The position numbers and the translations under genes were made by a program. A stretch of DNA of 64,000 bases from Streptomyces violaceusniger Tu 4113. Its GTDB lineage: Bacteria > Actinomycetota > Actinomycetes > Streptomycetales > Streptomycetaceae. The notes under the pieces were generated by a model, which saw only the letters and a list, made by a program, of their open reading frames with translations, was not told where the DNA came from and did no database searches. This document shows, piece by piece, positions 32,261 through 40,840 of this stretch. Each line of letters starts with the position of its first letter. Within the stretch, counting starts at the first letter, position 1. Location: positions 7,936,001-8,000,000 of the forward strand of contig NC_015957.1 of the NCBI RefSeq assembly GCF_000147815.2. Direction: 5' to 3'.

Positions 32261-33081
32261 TGATCGAGCATCGCGAGCGCCTCGAGGGCCGCGATGTCGT
32301 CGCCGAGCTGCGTACGGCCGCCGCCTCCCATGAGCCGGACCGGATCCGGATGCTGGCCCGGGTCACGGCGGGCATGGCGGCCGACGGCCGGGACCGGAGC
32401 CGGGGCGCGCGGACGAGCCCGCGCCGGCCCTGGGCGCCCCGGCTGGTGGGCCCGGTCGCCGGGCTGGCCGCGGCGGTCGCGGCGACGGGGATCGCGGTGG
32501 TGGCCACGGACGGTGCCGAGCGGCCGCAGACGGTGCGCACCTCGAGCGAGCCTGCCGCGCCTCCGGCGGGCGCGGGCGCGGACAGGCGGCCCGGGGAGGA
32601 GCCGGGCGCCGGGTCGCAGAGCGATGCTGAGCGGCACACACCGAGCGCCTATCCCACCGCGGCCGGTCCAAACCATCTCGCCGAGCCGACCGTTCGGTCC
32701 AAGGGCGCCATCAACACCCATTCCAATCCGTACTGGGCACAGAGTGACATCACGCTCACCATCGGTAGGCCGCTGACCTCGCTGACGGTGGAGCTGCGGG
32801 TCGCGGACACCGGGGATGTGCTGTCCACCGGGTCCTGGAGCTCGCTGCCGACCGGCGATGTGGCCAGCGCCACCCGCGTCGAGGACGGTGTGCTGGTCTA
32901 CCGCTGGACGCTCCGTAAGGGCGCGACCGTGCGCGCGGGCCGGTATGTCTTCGCGGGGCAGTACAACCACGCCGAGGGGGACCGGGACACCGGCCGGGAC
33001 GCGTACTCGGCCTCGGGCAACGGCGCCTCCGGGGCCTTCGCGGTGCGGGGCGACTTCCCTCGGTTCACCGTGGGGGATTGA
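32260..33081 (+). CDS. Membrane protein coupled to sigma factor (anti-sigma candidate)
   Basis: 273 aa. A short cytoplasmic N-terminus (about 60 residues, begins MIEHRERLEGRDVVAELRTA), one transmembrane helix (about 65-85: GPVAGLAAAVAATGIAVVA), then a Pro/Gly/Arg linker and an extracytoplasmic domain with beta character (NPYWAQSDITLTI, LTVELRVADTGDV). There is no HxxxCxxC zinc anti-sigma motif. Overlap by one base with the sigma gene argues for an anti-sigma or sensor role, but this is inference; it could instead be an envelope protein. Confidence 0.75.
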   Translation: MIEHRERLEGRDVVAELRTAAASHEPDRIRMLARVTAGMAADGRDRSRGARTSPRRPWAPRLVGPVAGLAAAVAATGIAVVATDGAERPQTVRTSSEPAAPPAGAGADRRPGEEPGAGSQSDAERHTPSAYPTAAGPNHLAEPTVRSKGAINTHSNPYWAQSDITLTIGRPLTSLTVELRVADTGDVLSTGSWSSLPTGDVASATRVEDGVLVYRWTLRKGATVRAGRYVFAGQYNHAEGDRDTGRDAYSASGNGASGAFAVRGDFPRFTVGD

Positions 33082-33400
33082 ATTCATGGCGGCGTGGCCA
33101 GAAATTCTCCGCGTTTTTCCGCTACTGCTTCCACATTCGTCTGCCCGCCATTGTGATTCCTAAACAAAAAATTTTTCACGGGTTCCTGATCCCGTAATTC
33201 AAGACGGTCACCGGCCGATTACATATATGTGACGGACCCCACATGGGATCCACTTTGCCCGAGTAACTCCCCTACAAATTACCGCCTTTCGGCCAACGGC
33301 CGCGCGCACGCGCGCTCCCGCGTGATAACACATCGACCCCCCTCCACGTAACCCCCCACCGCGATGCATTTTCTGATTCTGCTGGGTAAATTGAATTTGC
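33082..33400 (+). promoter_or_regulatory. ectABCD promoter region
   Basis: 319 bp with no gene, markedly AT-richer than the surroundings (for example ACAAAAAATTTTTCACG near 33165-33181). A GlnR-like site lies at 33207-33244. AATTGAATTTGC runs directly into the ectA ATG with no clear ribosome-binding site. Confidence 0.7.
33207..33244 (+). promoter_or_regulatory. Candidate GlnR box
   Basis: Three half-sites in register: GTCAC (33207-33211), n6, ATTAC (33218-33222), n6, GTGAC (33229-33233), n6, then a weak fourth CACAT (33240-33244). This follows the actinobacterial GlnR pattern gTnAC-n6-GaAAc repeated. GlnR control of ectABCD is reported in S. coelicolor. Confidence 0.55.
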
Positions 33401-33952
33401 ATGACCGCCGCACAAGCAGACCTAGTCCGTAGCGAATTGGATTTGCCGGAGGGCCTCACCCTCGACACACCGCGCGTCGAGGATGGAGCCGCGATCTGGC
33501 GAATCGCTCGCGACTCCAAAGCCCTGGACCTCAACTCCTCCTACAGCTACCTCCTGTGGTGCCGCGACTTCGCCGCCACATCCGTTGTGGCGCGCGACGC
33601 CGACGGCGGACCGGTCGGCTTCATCACCGGCTACGTCCGTCCCGAGCGCCCCGAGACCCTCGTCGTCTGGCAGGTTGCCGTCGACCACGCCTGGCGTGGC
33701 CGCAAACTGGCCGCCACCCTGCTGGACGGGCTGGTCGCGCGGGTCGCCACGGCGGGCGTCCGCGGCATCGAGACGACGATCACCCCTGACAACACCGCCT
33801 CGAACCGGCTGTTCACCTCGTTCGCCGAACGGCACGAAGCGCCGCTCGAGCGTGAGGTGCTCTTCCACAGCGGTCTCTTCCCCGACGGTGGGCACGAGCC
33901 CGAGGTGCTCTACCGCATCGGTCCGCTCGGGCCGCGCGCGGACCGGACCTGA
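33401..33952 (+). CDS. ectA: L-2,4-diaminobutyrate acetyltransferase (EctA)
   Basis: 183 aa GNAT enzyme that acetylates diaminobutyrate to N-gamma-acetyl-diaminobutyrate in ectoine synthesis. The acetyl-CoA motif is WRGRKLAATLLDGL (about residues 97-110); SYSYLLWCRDFAATSVVA and TTITPDNTASNRLF are diagnostic of EctA. Length is typical. No clear ribosome site upstream, so the transcript may be nearly leaderless. First gene of the operon. Confidence 0.96.
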   Translation: MTAAQADLVRSELDLPEGLTLDTPRVEDGAAIWRIARDSKALDLNSSYSYLLWCRDFAATSVVARDADGGPVGFITGYVRPERPETLVVWQVAVDHAWRGRKLAATLLDGLVARVATAGVRGIETTITPDNTASNRLFTSFAERHEAPLEREVLFHSGLFPDGGHEPEVLYRIGPLGPRADRT

Positions 33953-34036
33953 TCTCCCCTGATCACACCCCGATCACCCCTCCTCACACCCCTCACCCCC
34001 CTCACCCCCCTCACACCCCTCTCCCAGGAGAACGCT
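33953..34036 (+). repeat. C-rich simple tract between ectA and ectB
   Basis: Degenerate repeats of CACCCCTCAC-like units over about 70 bp, then CCAGGAGA, the ribosome site of ectB. On the RNA it should be unstructured. Confidence 0.7.
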
Positions 34037-35299
34037 GTGACCATCACCCCGCCCGCCCTGAGCGTCTTCGAGGCCCTGGAGTCGGAGGTGCGCAGCTACT
34101 GCCGTGGCTGGCCCGCCGTCTTCGACCGTGCGCAGGGCAGCCACATGTTCGACGAGGACGGCCACACCTACCTCGACTTCTTCGCCGGAGCCGGGTCGCT
34201 CAACTACGGCCACAACAACCCGGTACTGAAACGGGCGCTGATCGACTACATCGAGCGTGACGGCGTCACCCACGGCCTGGACATGTCCACCACGGCCAAG
34301 CGCGCGTTCCTCGAGTCGTTCCAGAACAACATCCTGCGCCCGCGCGATCTGCCCTACAAGGTCATGTTCCCGGGCCCGACCGGCACCAACGCCGTCGAGG
34401 CCGCGCTGAAGCTGGCCCGTAAGGTCAAGGGCCGCGAGTCCATCGTCTCCTTCACCAATGCCTTCCACGGCATGTCGTTGGGCTCGCTGGCCGTGACCGG
34501 CAACGCCTTCAAGCGCGCCGGTGCGGGCATCCCGCTGGTCCACGGCACCCCGATGCCGTTCGACAACTACTTCGACGGCACGATCCCGGACTTCCTGTGG
34601 TTCGAGCGGCTGCTGGGCGACCAGGGTTCCGGCCTCAACCAGCCCGCTGCCGTGATCGTCGAGACCGTGCAGGGCGAGGGCGGTATCAACGTGGCCCGGC
34701 CCGAGTGGCTGCGCGCCCTGGCCGAGCTGTGCGAGCGGCAGGACATGCTGCTGATCGTCGACGACATCCAGATGGGCTGCGGCCGCACCGGCGCCTTCTT
34801 CTCCTTCGAGGAGTCGGGCATCACCCCGGACATCGTGACCGTGTCGAAGTCCATCAGCGGCTACGGCATGCCGATGTCGCTCGCGCTCTTCAAGCCCGAG
34901 CTGGACATCTGGGAGCCCGGCGAGCACAACGGCACCTTCCGCGGCAACAACCCCGCCTTCGTCACCGCCGCCGCGACCCTGGACACCTACTGGGCCGACA
35001 GCCAGATGGAGAAGCAGACCCTGGCCCGCGGCGAGCAGGTCGAGCAGGCCCTGCGCGCCATCTGCGAGGAGCAGTCCGGCACCCACTACCGCGGCCGTGG
35101 CCTGGTGTGGGGCCTGGAGTTCGAGGACAAGCCGCGCGCCTCGGCGGTCTGCCGCCGCGCCTTCGAGCTGGGGCTGCTGGTGGAGACCTCCGGCCCCGAG
35201 AGCGAGGTCGTCAAGCTGCTGCCCGCGCTGACCATCTCCCCCGATGACCTGGACGAGGGGCTGCGGACCCTCGCCCGCGCGGTCCGCGAGACCGCATAA
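34037..35299 (+). CDS. ectB: Diaminobutyrate-2-oxoglutarate transaminase (EctB)
   Basis: 420 aa class III PLP aminotransferase making L-2,4-diaminobutyrate from aspartate semialdehyde with glutamate. Motifs: [43 protein letters not shown] Lys in [13 protein letters not shown] (about residue 273) and [11 protein letters not shown]. Length and order fit EctB. GTG start with AGGAGA upstream. Confidence 0.97.
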   Translation: MTITPPALSVFEALESEVRSYCRGWPAVFDRAQGSHMFDEDGHTYLDFFAGAGSLNYGHNNPVLKRALIDYIERDGVTHGLDMSTTAKRAFLESFQNNILRPRDLPYKVMFPGPTGTNAVEAALKLARKVKGRESIVSFTNAFHGMSLGSLAVTGNAFKRAGAGIPLVHGTPMPFDNYFDGTIPDFLWFERLLGDQGSGLNQPAAVIVETVQGEGGINVARPEWLRALAELCERQDMLLIVDDIQMGCGRTGAFFSFEESGITPDIVTVSKSISGYGMPMSLALFKPELDIWEPGEHNGTFRGNNPAFVTAAATLDTYWADSQMEKQTLARGEQVEQALRAICEEQSGTHYRGRGLVWGLEFEDKPRASAVCRRAFELGLLVETSGPESEVVKLLPALTISPDDLDEGLRTLARAVRETA

Positions 35300-35339
35300 C
35301 CCTCCCGTACCGCAGAGAAGAGAAAGGCAAGAACTCACC

Positions 35340-35744
35340 GTGATCGTCCGATCCTTCAAGGACATCGAGGACACCGAGAGGCATGTGAAGGCCAAGACCG
35401 GCACCTGGGAGAGCAAGCGCATCGTGCTCGCCCGTGAAGGCGTCGGCTTCTCGCTGCACGAGACCATCCTCTACGCGGGCACCGAGACCTCGATGTGGTA
35501 CGCCAACCACATCGAGGCGGTGCTGTGCGTCGAGGGTGAGGCCGAGCTCACCAACGACGAGACCGGTGAGAAGCACTGGATCACGCCCGGCACCATGTAC
35601 CTGCTGAACGGGCACGAGAAGCACACGATGCGCCCCAAAACGGATTTCCGGTGCGTCTGTGTATTCAACCCGCCGATCACGGGACGGGAGGACCATGATG
35701 AGAACGGCGTATACCCGCTGATCACCGAGACCGAGGAGGCATGA
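35340..35744 (+). CDS. ectC: L-ectoine synthase (EctC)
   Basis: 134 aa cupin that cyclises N-gamma-acetyl-diaminobutyrate to ectoine. [18 protein letters not shown] at the start, [17 protein letters not shown] and the metal-binding GHEKHTMR segment are diagnostic. GTG at 35340 after an AGAAAGG-type site. It ends 4 bp before ectD. Confidence 0.97.
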   Translation: MIVRSFKDIEDTERHVKAKTGTWESKRIVLAREGVGFSLHETILYAGTETSMWYANHIEAVLCVEGEAELTNDETGEKHWITPGTMYLLNGHEKHTMRPKTDFRCVCVFNPPITGREDHDENGVYPLITETEEA

Positions 35745-35748
35745 TCCG

Positions 35749-36636
35749 ATGACCGCGGTCACTGACCTGTACCCGACCCGTGGGGCCATGGAGGTCGCTA
35801 CGCCGCGCGTGGACCCCGTGGTGTGGTCCGACCCCGGCGCCCCCGGGCCGCTGCAACCGTCCGAGCTGAGCGATTTCGATCGCGACGGCTTCCTGGCAAT
35901 CGACGAGCTGATCACTCCGGACGAGGTCGCGGTCTACCGCGCCGAGCTGGACCGGCTGGTCGCCGACCCGGACGTGCGCGCCGACGAACGCTCGATCATC
36001 GAGTCGAAGTCGCAGGACGTACGGTCGGTGTTCGAGGTGCACCGGATCAGCGAGGTGTTCGCGAACCTGGTGCGCGACCCGCGAGTGGTGGGCCGCGCAC
36101 GGCAGATCCTCGGCTCGGACGTCTACGTCCACCAGAGCCGGATCAACGTCAAACCGGGTTTCGGCGCCTCGGGCTTCTACTGGCACTCGGACTTCGAGAC
36201 CTGGCACGCCGAGGACGGGCTGCCGAACATGCGGACCGTGTCGGTCTCGATCGCGCTGACCGAGAACTACGACACCAACGGCGGCCTCATGATCATGCCG
36301 GGGTCGCACCGTACGTTCCTCGGCTGCTCGGGCGAGACACCGAAGGACAACTACAAGAAGTCGCTGCAGATGCAGGACGCGGGCACCCCGTCCGACGAGG
36401 CGCTCGCCGGTTTCGCCGACAAGCACGGCATCAAGCTGTTCACCGGCAAGGCCGGTTCGGCGACGTGGTTCGACTGCAACTGCATGCACGGCTCGGGCGA
36501 CAACATCACGCCCTACTGGCGCAGCAACGTCTTCATCGTGTTCAACAGCGTGGAGAACACCGCGGTGGAGCCGTTCGCGGCACCGGTCCCCCGGCCGGCA
36601 TTCATCGGGGCAAGGGACTTCACGCCCGTACGGTGA
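35749..36636 (+). CDS. ectD: Ectoine 5-hydroxylase (EctD)
   Basis: 295 aa Fe(II)/2-oxoglutarate dioxygenase that makes 5-hydroxyectoine. The iron ligands are visible in FYWHSDFETWHAEDG (HxD, about residues 143-150) and in MHGSGDN (about 244). QSRINVKPGF and the segment after RTVSVSIALTENYDTNGG fit EctD. Last gene of the operon; a strong terminator follows. Confidence 0.97.
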   Translation: MTAVTDLYPTRGAMEVATPRVDPVVWSDPGAPGPLQPSELSDFDRDGFLAIDELITPDEVAVYRAELDRLVADPDVRADERSIIESKSQDVRSVFEVHRISEVFANLVRDPRVVGRARQILGSDVYVHQSRINVKPGFGASGFYWHSDFETWHAEDGLPNMRTVSVSIALTENYDTNGGLMIMPGSHRTFLGCSGETPKDNYKKSLQMQDAGTPSDEALAGFADKHGIKLFTGKAGSATWFDCNCMHGSGDNITPYWRSNVFIVFNSVENTAVEPFAAPVPRPAFIGARDFTPVR

Positions 36637-36666
36637 TCACCGCCGTGCGCTGAGCTGACGTCCGTG

Positions 36667-36710
36667 ATCTGAGGGAAGCCGGGGTGCCCCGGCTTCCCTC
36701 AGATTTTTTT
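36667..36710 (+). terminator. Perfect intrinsic terminator of ectABCD
   Basis: An 18-bp stem without mismatch (36667-36684 with 36687-36704), a two-base centre and a run of T immediately after (36704-36710). One of the few textbook intrinsic terminators in the window. It could also serve the convergent aminotransferase gene. Confidence 0.95.
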
Positions 36711-36763
36711 CCGGCCCCGTTCTGGCCCGGGAGCGGGTTTTCTCTGTGCCCCGGGAGACGGTC

Positions 36764-37816
36764 TCAGCGGGTCAGCTCCTCCAAGAGCCGGTCCACATCG
36801 GCCGCCGTGTTGTACAGGTGGAAGGAGGCGCGGAGGTTGCCGGCCCGCGCCGAGACATGCACCTCCGCCTCCGCCAGCCGGGACGCGGCGTCCCCCAGCC
36901 CCGGTACGGAGACGATGGCCGAGCCGGGGGCGGCCACGGGCTGGTGGCCGAGCCCGGTGACCCCGGCCCGGAAGCGGTCGGCGAGCGCGCGGTCATGGGC
37001 GGCGATGGCCTCGGTGCCCAGCTCCTCGATCAGCGCGAGGGAGTGCCGGGCCGCGACGTAGGAGTACACGCTCGGGCTCTCGTCGAAGCGGCGGGCGGAG
37101 TGGGCGAGTTCGGCCACCGGCCCGTAGGAGCTCTCCCAGGGCTTCTCGCCCGCGACCCAGCCCGCGAAGACGGGGGTGAGTTCGCCGAGATCCTCGGGGA
37201 CGGTCAGGAAGGCGGCCCCGCGCGGGCACATCAGCCACTTGTAGGCCACGCAGACGGTGTAGTCGGCCTCGCCGGCGTTGACCGGGAACCAGCCGGCCGC
37301 CTGGCTGGTGTCCACCAGGGTGCGGGCCCCGTGGGCCCGGGCCGCCTCCCCGATGGCGTCGAGATCGGCGATCCGCCCGTCCGCGGACTGGACCGCGCTC
37401 ACGGCCACCAGCGCCGTACCGGGCCGTACGGCCTCCGCGATCTCCTCCAGCGGCACGATGCGCAGCTTGAGGTCGCCGCGGACGGCGAACGGGTTGACCA
37501 GGGAGCTGAAGTCGCCCTCGGCGACGATGACTTCGGCCCCGGGCGGCAGCGAGGTGGCGATCATCCCCGCGTAGACGGCGACCGAGCTGCCCGCCGCGAC
37601 CCGCCGCGCCGGTACGCCGACGAGCCGGGCGTAGACGGCCCGGCTCTCCTCGACCGCCTCGAAGGCCACATCGACAACGGGCCGTCCGGCGGCCGAGCCG
37701 TCGAGGACCGCCTTCACGGCGGCCACGGAGCGTGCGGGGATCAGACCGCTGGACGCGGTGGTGAGATACGTCGTGTGTGGCGCGAATTCGGCGCCCGCCA
37801 GGCTCTCCATGTCCAA
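36764..37816 (-). CDS. Class V aminotransferase-fold protein
   Basis: 350 aa PLP enzyme of the cysteine desulfurase/isopenicillin-N-epimerase-like family. The Asp contact is in TLVDTSQAAGWFPV (about residue 190) and the PLP Lys in CVAYKWLMCPRGAAFL (about 213). SSGLIPARSVAAVKA at the N-terminus and a C-terminal RASFHLYNTAADVDRLL complete the fold. It lacks the cysteine loop of a true desulfurase, so a small-molecule lyase or epimerase is more likely. Convergent with ectD; no functional link to ectoine is evident. Confidence 0.85.
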   Translation of the reverse strand: MDMESLAGAEFAPHTTYLTTASSGLIPARSVAAVKAVLDGSAAGRPVVDVAFEAVEESRAVYARLVGVPARRVAAGSSVAVYAGMIATSLPPGAEVIVAEGDFSSLVNPFAVRGDLKLRIVPLEEIAEAVRPGTALVAVSAVQSADGRIADLDAIGEAARAHGARTLVDTSQAAGWFPVNAGEADYTVCVAYKWLMCPRGAAFLTVPEDLGELTPVFAGWVAGEKPWESSYGPVAELAHSARRFDESPSVYSYVAARHSLALIEELGTEAIAAHDRALADRFRAGVTGLGHQPVAAPGSAIVSVPGLGDAASRLAEAEVHVSARAGNLRASFHLYNTAADVDRLLEELTR

Positions 37817-38118
37817 CCACTATGGAACCGGCTCACCCCGGCGTCCATCGCGTTTCCCTGTCGGATGCCTTCAAGTGAACCTTATGGATCCCCGCTGACC
37901 TGCGGCGATTCCCATGCCTGGCGCGGCGCCCGGGTGAAAGTGCCGACAGATCGGCCGAAAGAGACCCCCGGGAGCCCTAGCTGACCGCGGGCATGCCGAC
38001 ACGGCCGCCGGAACCGCGGGTCAGGTCCGCGGGTCCGGCGGCCGCGCCGTCGGTCCGGGCTTCAGCGGTGCTGCTCCCGGAGTGCGTTCCGGGGGCTCCC
38101 GGAGGTCGCTCCGGGGAT
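37817..38118. other. Intergenic region, aminotransferase promoter and AldDH terminator
   Basis: 302 bp. The part near 37820-37890 should hold the promoter of the minus-strand aminotransferase. A hairpin lies at 38003-38043. No gene seen. Confidence 0.5.
38003..38043 (-). terminator. Hairpin after aldehyde dehydrogenase gene
   Basis: GGCCGCCGGA (38003-38012) pairs perfectly with TCCGGCGGCC (38034-38043), about 75 bp past the stop of the dehydrogenase gene. No U-run. Confidence 0.5.
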
Positions 38119-39654
38119 TCAGCCGCGCTGCTCCCGGATGCCGTTGATCCGCCGGGGCAGCTCCAGCGGGTTCTCGTCCCGCAGCTCCGGCGGCAGCAGG
38201 GCGGCCGGGGTGTCCTGGTAGGCGACCGGCCGCAGCCAGCGCTCGATGGCGGTGCCGCCGACCGAGGTGGAGGTGGAGGTGGTGGCCGGGTAGGGGCCGC
38301 CGTGGTGCTGGGCCGGGGCGACGGCGACGCCGGTCGGCCAGCCGTTGACCAGGACCCGTCCGGCCAGCGGGGTGAGCTCGGCGATCAGCGCACCGGCCCG
38401 GCCCTCGGTACCCTCGCCCTCGGCGGCGGAGATCTGGACGGTGGCGGTGAGATTGCCCGGGAGCCGGCCGAGCACCGCGCTGATCTCGTCGTCGCTCTCG
38501 TAGCGCGCCACGACGGTCACCGGGCCGAAGCACTCCTCCAGCAGCACGTCGTGCGGGCCGTCCTCGGTGAGCCGCCGCGCCGGGACGGTCAGGAAGCCCG
38601 CGCTGACCGTGTGCTCACCGCCGGAGCCGGGGGTGACCGGGGCGTCCACGTCCGCCAGTTCGGCGCGCTCCTTGACCCCGGCGACGAAGTTGTCCCGCAT
38701 CCGGTGGTCGAGCAGGACGCTCGCGTCGGTATTGCTGACCGCCTCGGTGAGGGACTTCACCAGGCCGTCGCCCGCCGGTCCTGCCGGGGCCAGCACAAAG
38801 CCGGGCTTGGTGCAGAACTGGCCCACGCCCAGCGTCATGGAGCCCGCGAGCCCCGCGCCGATCTGGTCGCCGCGCTCGGCGGCCGCGGCCTCGGTGACCA
38901 CGACCGGGTTGAGGCTGCCCAGCTCGCCGTGGAAGGGGATCGGCACCGGCCGGGAGGCCGCCGCGTCGTGCAGGGCGCGGCCGCCGCGAACCGATCCGGT
39001 GAAGCCGGCGGCGGCGATCAGCGGATGCTTGACCAGCTCGATGCCCGCCTCGAAACCGTGCACCACCGCGATCACATTGGCGGGCACCCCGACCCGCTCG
39101 GCGGCGCGGCGCAGCGCGGAGGCGGCCACCTCGGAGGTGGCGGGGTGGTCGGGGTGGGCCTTGACGACGACCGGGCAGCCCGCGGCGAGGGCGCTCGCGG
39201 TGTCGCCGCCGGGCACGGAGAAGGCGAGCGGGAAGTTGCTGGCGGCGTAGACGGCGACGACGCCGAGCGGCAGCTTGTAGCGGCGCAGATCGGGCCAGGG
39301 CGGGGTCTGGGTGGCGTCGGCGTGGTCGACGCGGACGTCGAGGAAGGCGCCCTCGTCCACGATGGTCGCGAAGGCCCGCAGTTGGTAGGTGGTGCGGGCG
39401 AGTTCGCCGGTGAGCCGGGCGGGGCCGAGCGCGGTCTCCGCGTCGGCGGCCTCGACAAGCTGGTCACGGGCCTCGTCGAGGAGATCGGCGGCGGTGCGCA
39501 GCAGGGCGGCGCGCACCGTACGGTCGGCCAGGGAGCCGCGGGCGGCGTGGGCCGCGCGCACCACGCGGTCGACCTCCTCCGCCGTGGCTTCGACCGCTAC
39601 CTGCTCCCGCTGCTTTCCGGTTCGGGGGTCGACGCTCCACACTGGTGCTGACAC
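38119..39654 (-). CDS. Aldehyde dehydrogenase, alpha-ketoglutaric semialdehyde type
   Basis: 511 aa NAD(P)-dependent dehydrogenase. Cofactor-site motif FTGSVRGGRALHDAAASR, general-base Glu in PFHGELGSLNPVVV and catalytic Cys in GVGQFCTKPGFVLAP (about residue 290). The FHGELGSLNPV and GQFCTKPG forms are typical of alpha-ketoglutaric semialdehyde dehydrogenases, which oxidise 2,5-dioxopentanoate to 2-oxoglutarate. This would complete the KdgD route encoded near 59 kb. GTG at 39654 follows AGGAGGA by 8 nt. Divergent from an IclR regulator. Confidence 0.87.
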   Translation of the reverse strand: MSAPVWSVDPRTGKQREQVAVEATAEEVDRVVRAAHAARGSLADRTVRAALLRTAADLLDEARDQLVEAADAETALGPARLTGELARTTYQLRAFATIVDEGAFLDVRVDHADATQTPPWPDLRRYKLPLGVVAVYAASNFPLAFSVPGGDTASALAAGCPVVVKAHPDHPATSEVAASALRRAAERVGVPANVIAVVHGFEAGIELVKHPLIAAAGFTGSVRGGRALHDAAASRPVPIPFHGELGSLNPVVVTEAAAAERGDQIGAGLAGSMTLGVGQFCTKPGFVLAPAGPAGDGLVKSLTEAVSNTDASVLLDHRMRDNFVAGVKERAELADVDAPVTPGSGGEHTVSAGFLTVPARRLTEDGPHDVLLEECFGPVTVVARYESDDEISAVLGRLPGNLTATVQISAAEGEGTEGRAGALIAELTPLAGRVLVNGWPTGVAVAPAQHHGGPYPATTSTSTSVGGTAIERWLRPVAYQDTPAALLPPELRDENPLELPRRINGIREQRG

Positions 39655-39709
39655 CGCGGATTCCTCCTGCTGTGGTGTTACCGCTGCTTGCGTCCCACAC
39701 ATCGACGGT

Positions 39710-39725
39710 GTTCGATATGCTGAAC
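39710..39725. promoter_or_regulatory. Candidate IclR operator
   Basis: GTTCGATATGCTGAAC, an inverted repeat GTTC-n8-GAAC, centred between the divergent dehydrogenase and IclR genes. Form and place fit an IclR-family site. Confidence 0.6.
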
Positions 39726-39788
39726 GCTGTCCCGGGTGATGAATTTCCCTCGGGACTCTATGGCTGGTCGAACAGAGGGGTCAAGGCG

Positions 39789-40559
39789 ATGTCAGCTACC
39801 GAGACGGGCGGGGCCCAGGTCAAATCGGCTGTCCGCACGGTCGAACTGCTGGAGTTCTTCGCCGGGCGGCCCGGAATGCACAGCCTCGCCGCGGTCCAGG
39901 AGGCCGTGGGCTATCCCAAGTCGAGCCTCTACATGCTGCTGCGCACCCTGGTGGAGCTCGGCTGGGTGGAGACGGACGCCACCGGCACCCGCTACGGCAT
40001 CGGGGTGCGCGCCCTGCTCGTCGGCACCTCCTACATCGACGGCGACGAGGTCGTGGCCGCCGCCCGCCCCACCCTGGACCGGCTCTCGGACGACACCACC
40101 GAGACCATCCACCTCGCCCGCCTCGACGGCACCAACGTCGTCTATCTCGCCACCCGGCAGTCGCAGCACTATCTGCGCCCCTTCACCCGCGTCGGCCGCC
40201 GGCTGCCCGCCCACTCCACCTCGCTGGGCAAGGCGCTGCTGGCCACGTACTCCGACGAGCAGGTGCGCAAGCTGCTGCCGGAGACGCTGGGCCAGCTCAC
40301 CGAGCACACCATCACCGACCGCGAGAAGCTGATCGAGGAGCTGCACCTGATCCGGGAGCAGGGGTACGCGGTGGACCGCGAGGAGAACACCCTGGGCCTG
40401 CGCTGCTTCGGTATCGCCATCCCGTACCGCACCCCCTCGCGCGACGCCATAAGCTGCTCGGTGCCGGTGGCCCGGCTCACCCCCACCCATGAGCAGATGA
40501 TCAAGGACGCCCTGTTCGACGCCCGGGACCGGCTCACCCTCGCGACGCGACGTCTTTGA
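39789..40559 (+). CDS. IclR-family transcriptional regulator
   Basis: 256 aa. Winged HTH (about residues 10-70; VKSAVRTVELLEFFAGRPGM, AVGYPKSSLYMLLRTLVELG) and a C-terminal effector domain (about 85-250) with GRRLPAHSTSLGKALLATYS and SCSVPVARLTPTHEQ. Divergent from the semialdehyde dehydrogenase gene, which it probably represses until a sugar-acid intermediate binds. The ATG at 39789 places the operator 64 bp upstream. Confidence 0.93.
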   Translation: MSATETGGAQVKSAVRTVELLEFFAGRPGMHSLAAVQEAVGYPKSSLYMLLRTLVELGWVETDATGTRYGIGVRALLVGTSYIDGDEVVAAARPTLDRLSDDTTETIHLARLDGTNVVYLATRQSQHYLRPFTRVGRRLPAHSTSLGKALLATYSDEQVRKLLPETLGQLTEHTITDREKLIEELHLIREQGYAVDREENTLGLRCFGIAIPYRTPSRDAISCSVPVARLTPTHEQMIKDALFDARDRLTLATRRL

Positions 40560-40577
40560 CCCATGGGAGGACGGCCC

Positions 40578-40597
40578 CCTCCGCCGCGCGGCGGAGG
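40578..40597 (+). terminator. Perfect 20-bp palindrome after iclR
   Basis: CCTCCGCCGC followed directly by GCGGCGGAGG, 18 bp after the IclR stop codon. A candidate terminator hairpin without a U-run. Confidence 0.5.
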
Positions 40598-40724
40598 CGG
40601 ATCGTCGGGCAGGGTGAGGCGCGGCGCCCGCCGCGCCGCGAGGCTGGTCCCCGTGACCCACACCCTTTCCGGCGGGCGGACGCGTCCGGCACCCGCCCGC
40701 CCGCCAAGGAGCCGACCGCGCCGA

Positions 40725-40840
40725 TGAATCTGACCTACGCTGTGCGGATGACCGTCGGATCACCCGTCCTCACGGCCGGCGGGCGCCTCTTCCGACGGCG
40801 CGGCTCCGCCGGGGGCGCGGCAGCGCACCGGGCCCCGTGA
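40725..40840 (+). CDS. Possible short leader ORF before sensor kinase
   Basis: 38-codon ATG ORF (begins MNLTYAVRMTVG, ends GGAAAHRAP) whose TGA overlaps the GTG start of the kinase (GTGA). An AAGGAG lies about 13 nt before the ATG. It could couple translation to the kinase, but composition and length do not prove that it is translated. Confidence 0.3.

Noticed and set aside
36764..37816. Link of the class V aminotransferase to ectoine synthesis
   Set aside because: It is convergent with ectD and separated by a strong terminator; ectABCD is already complete.
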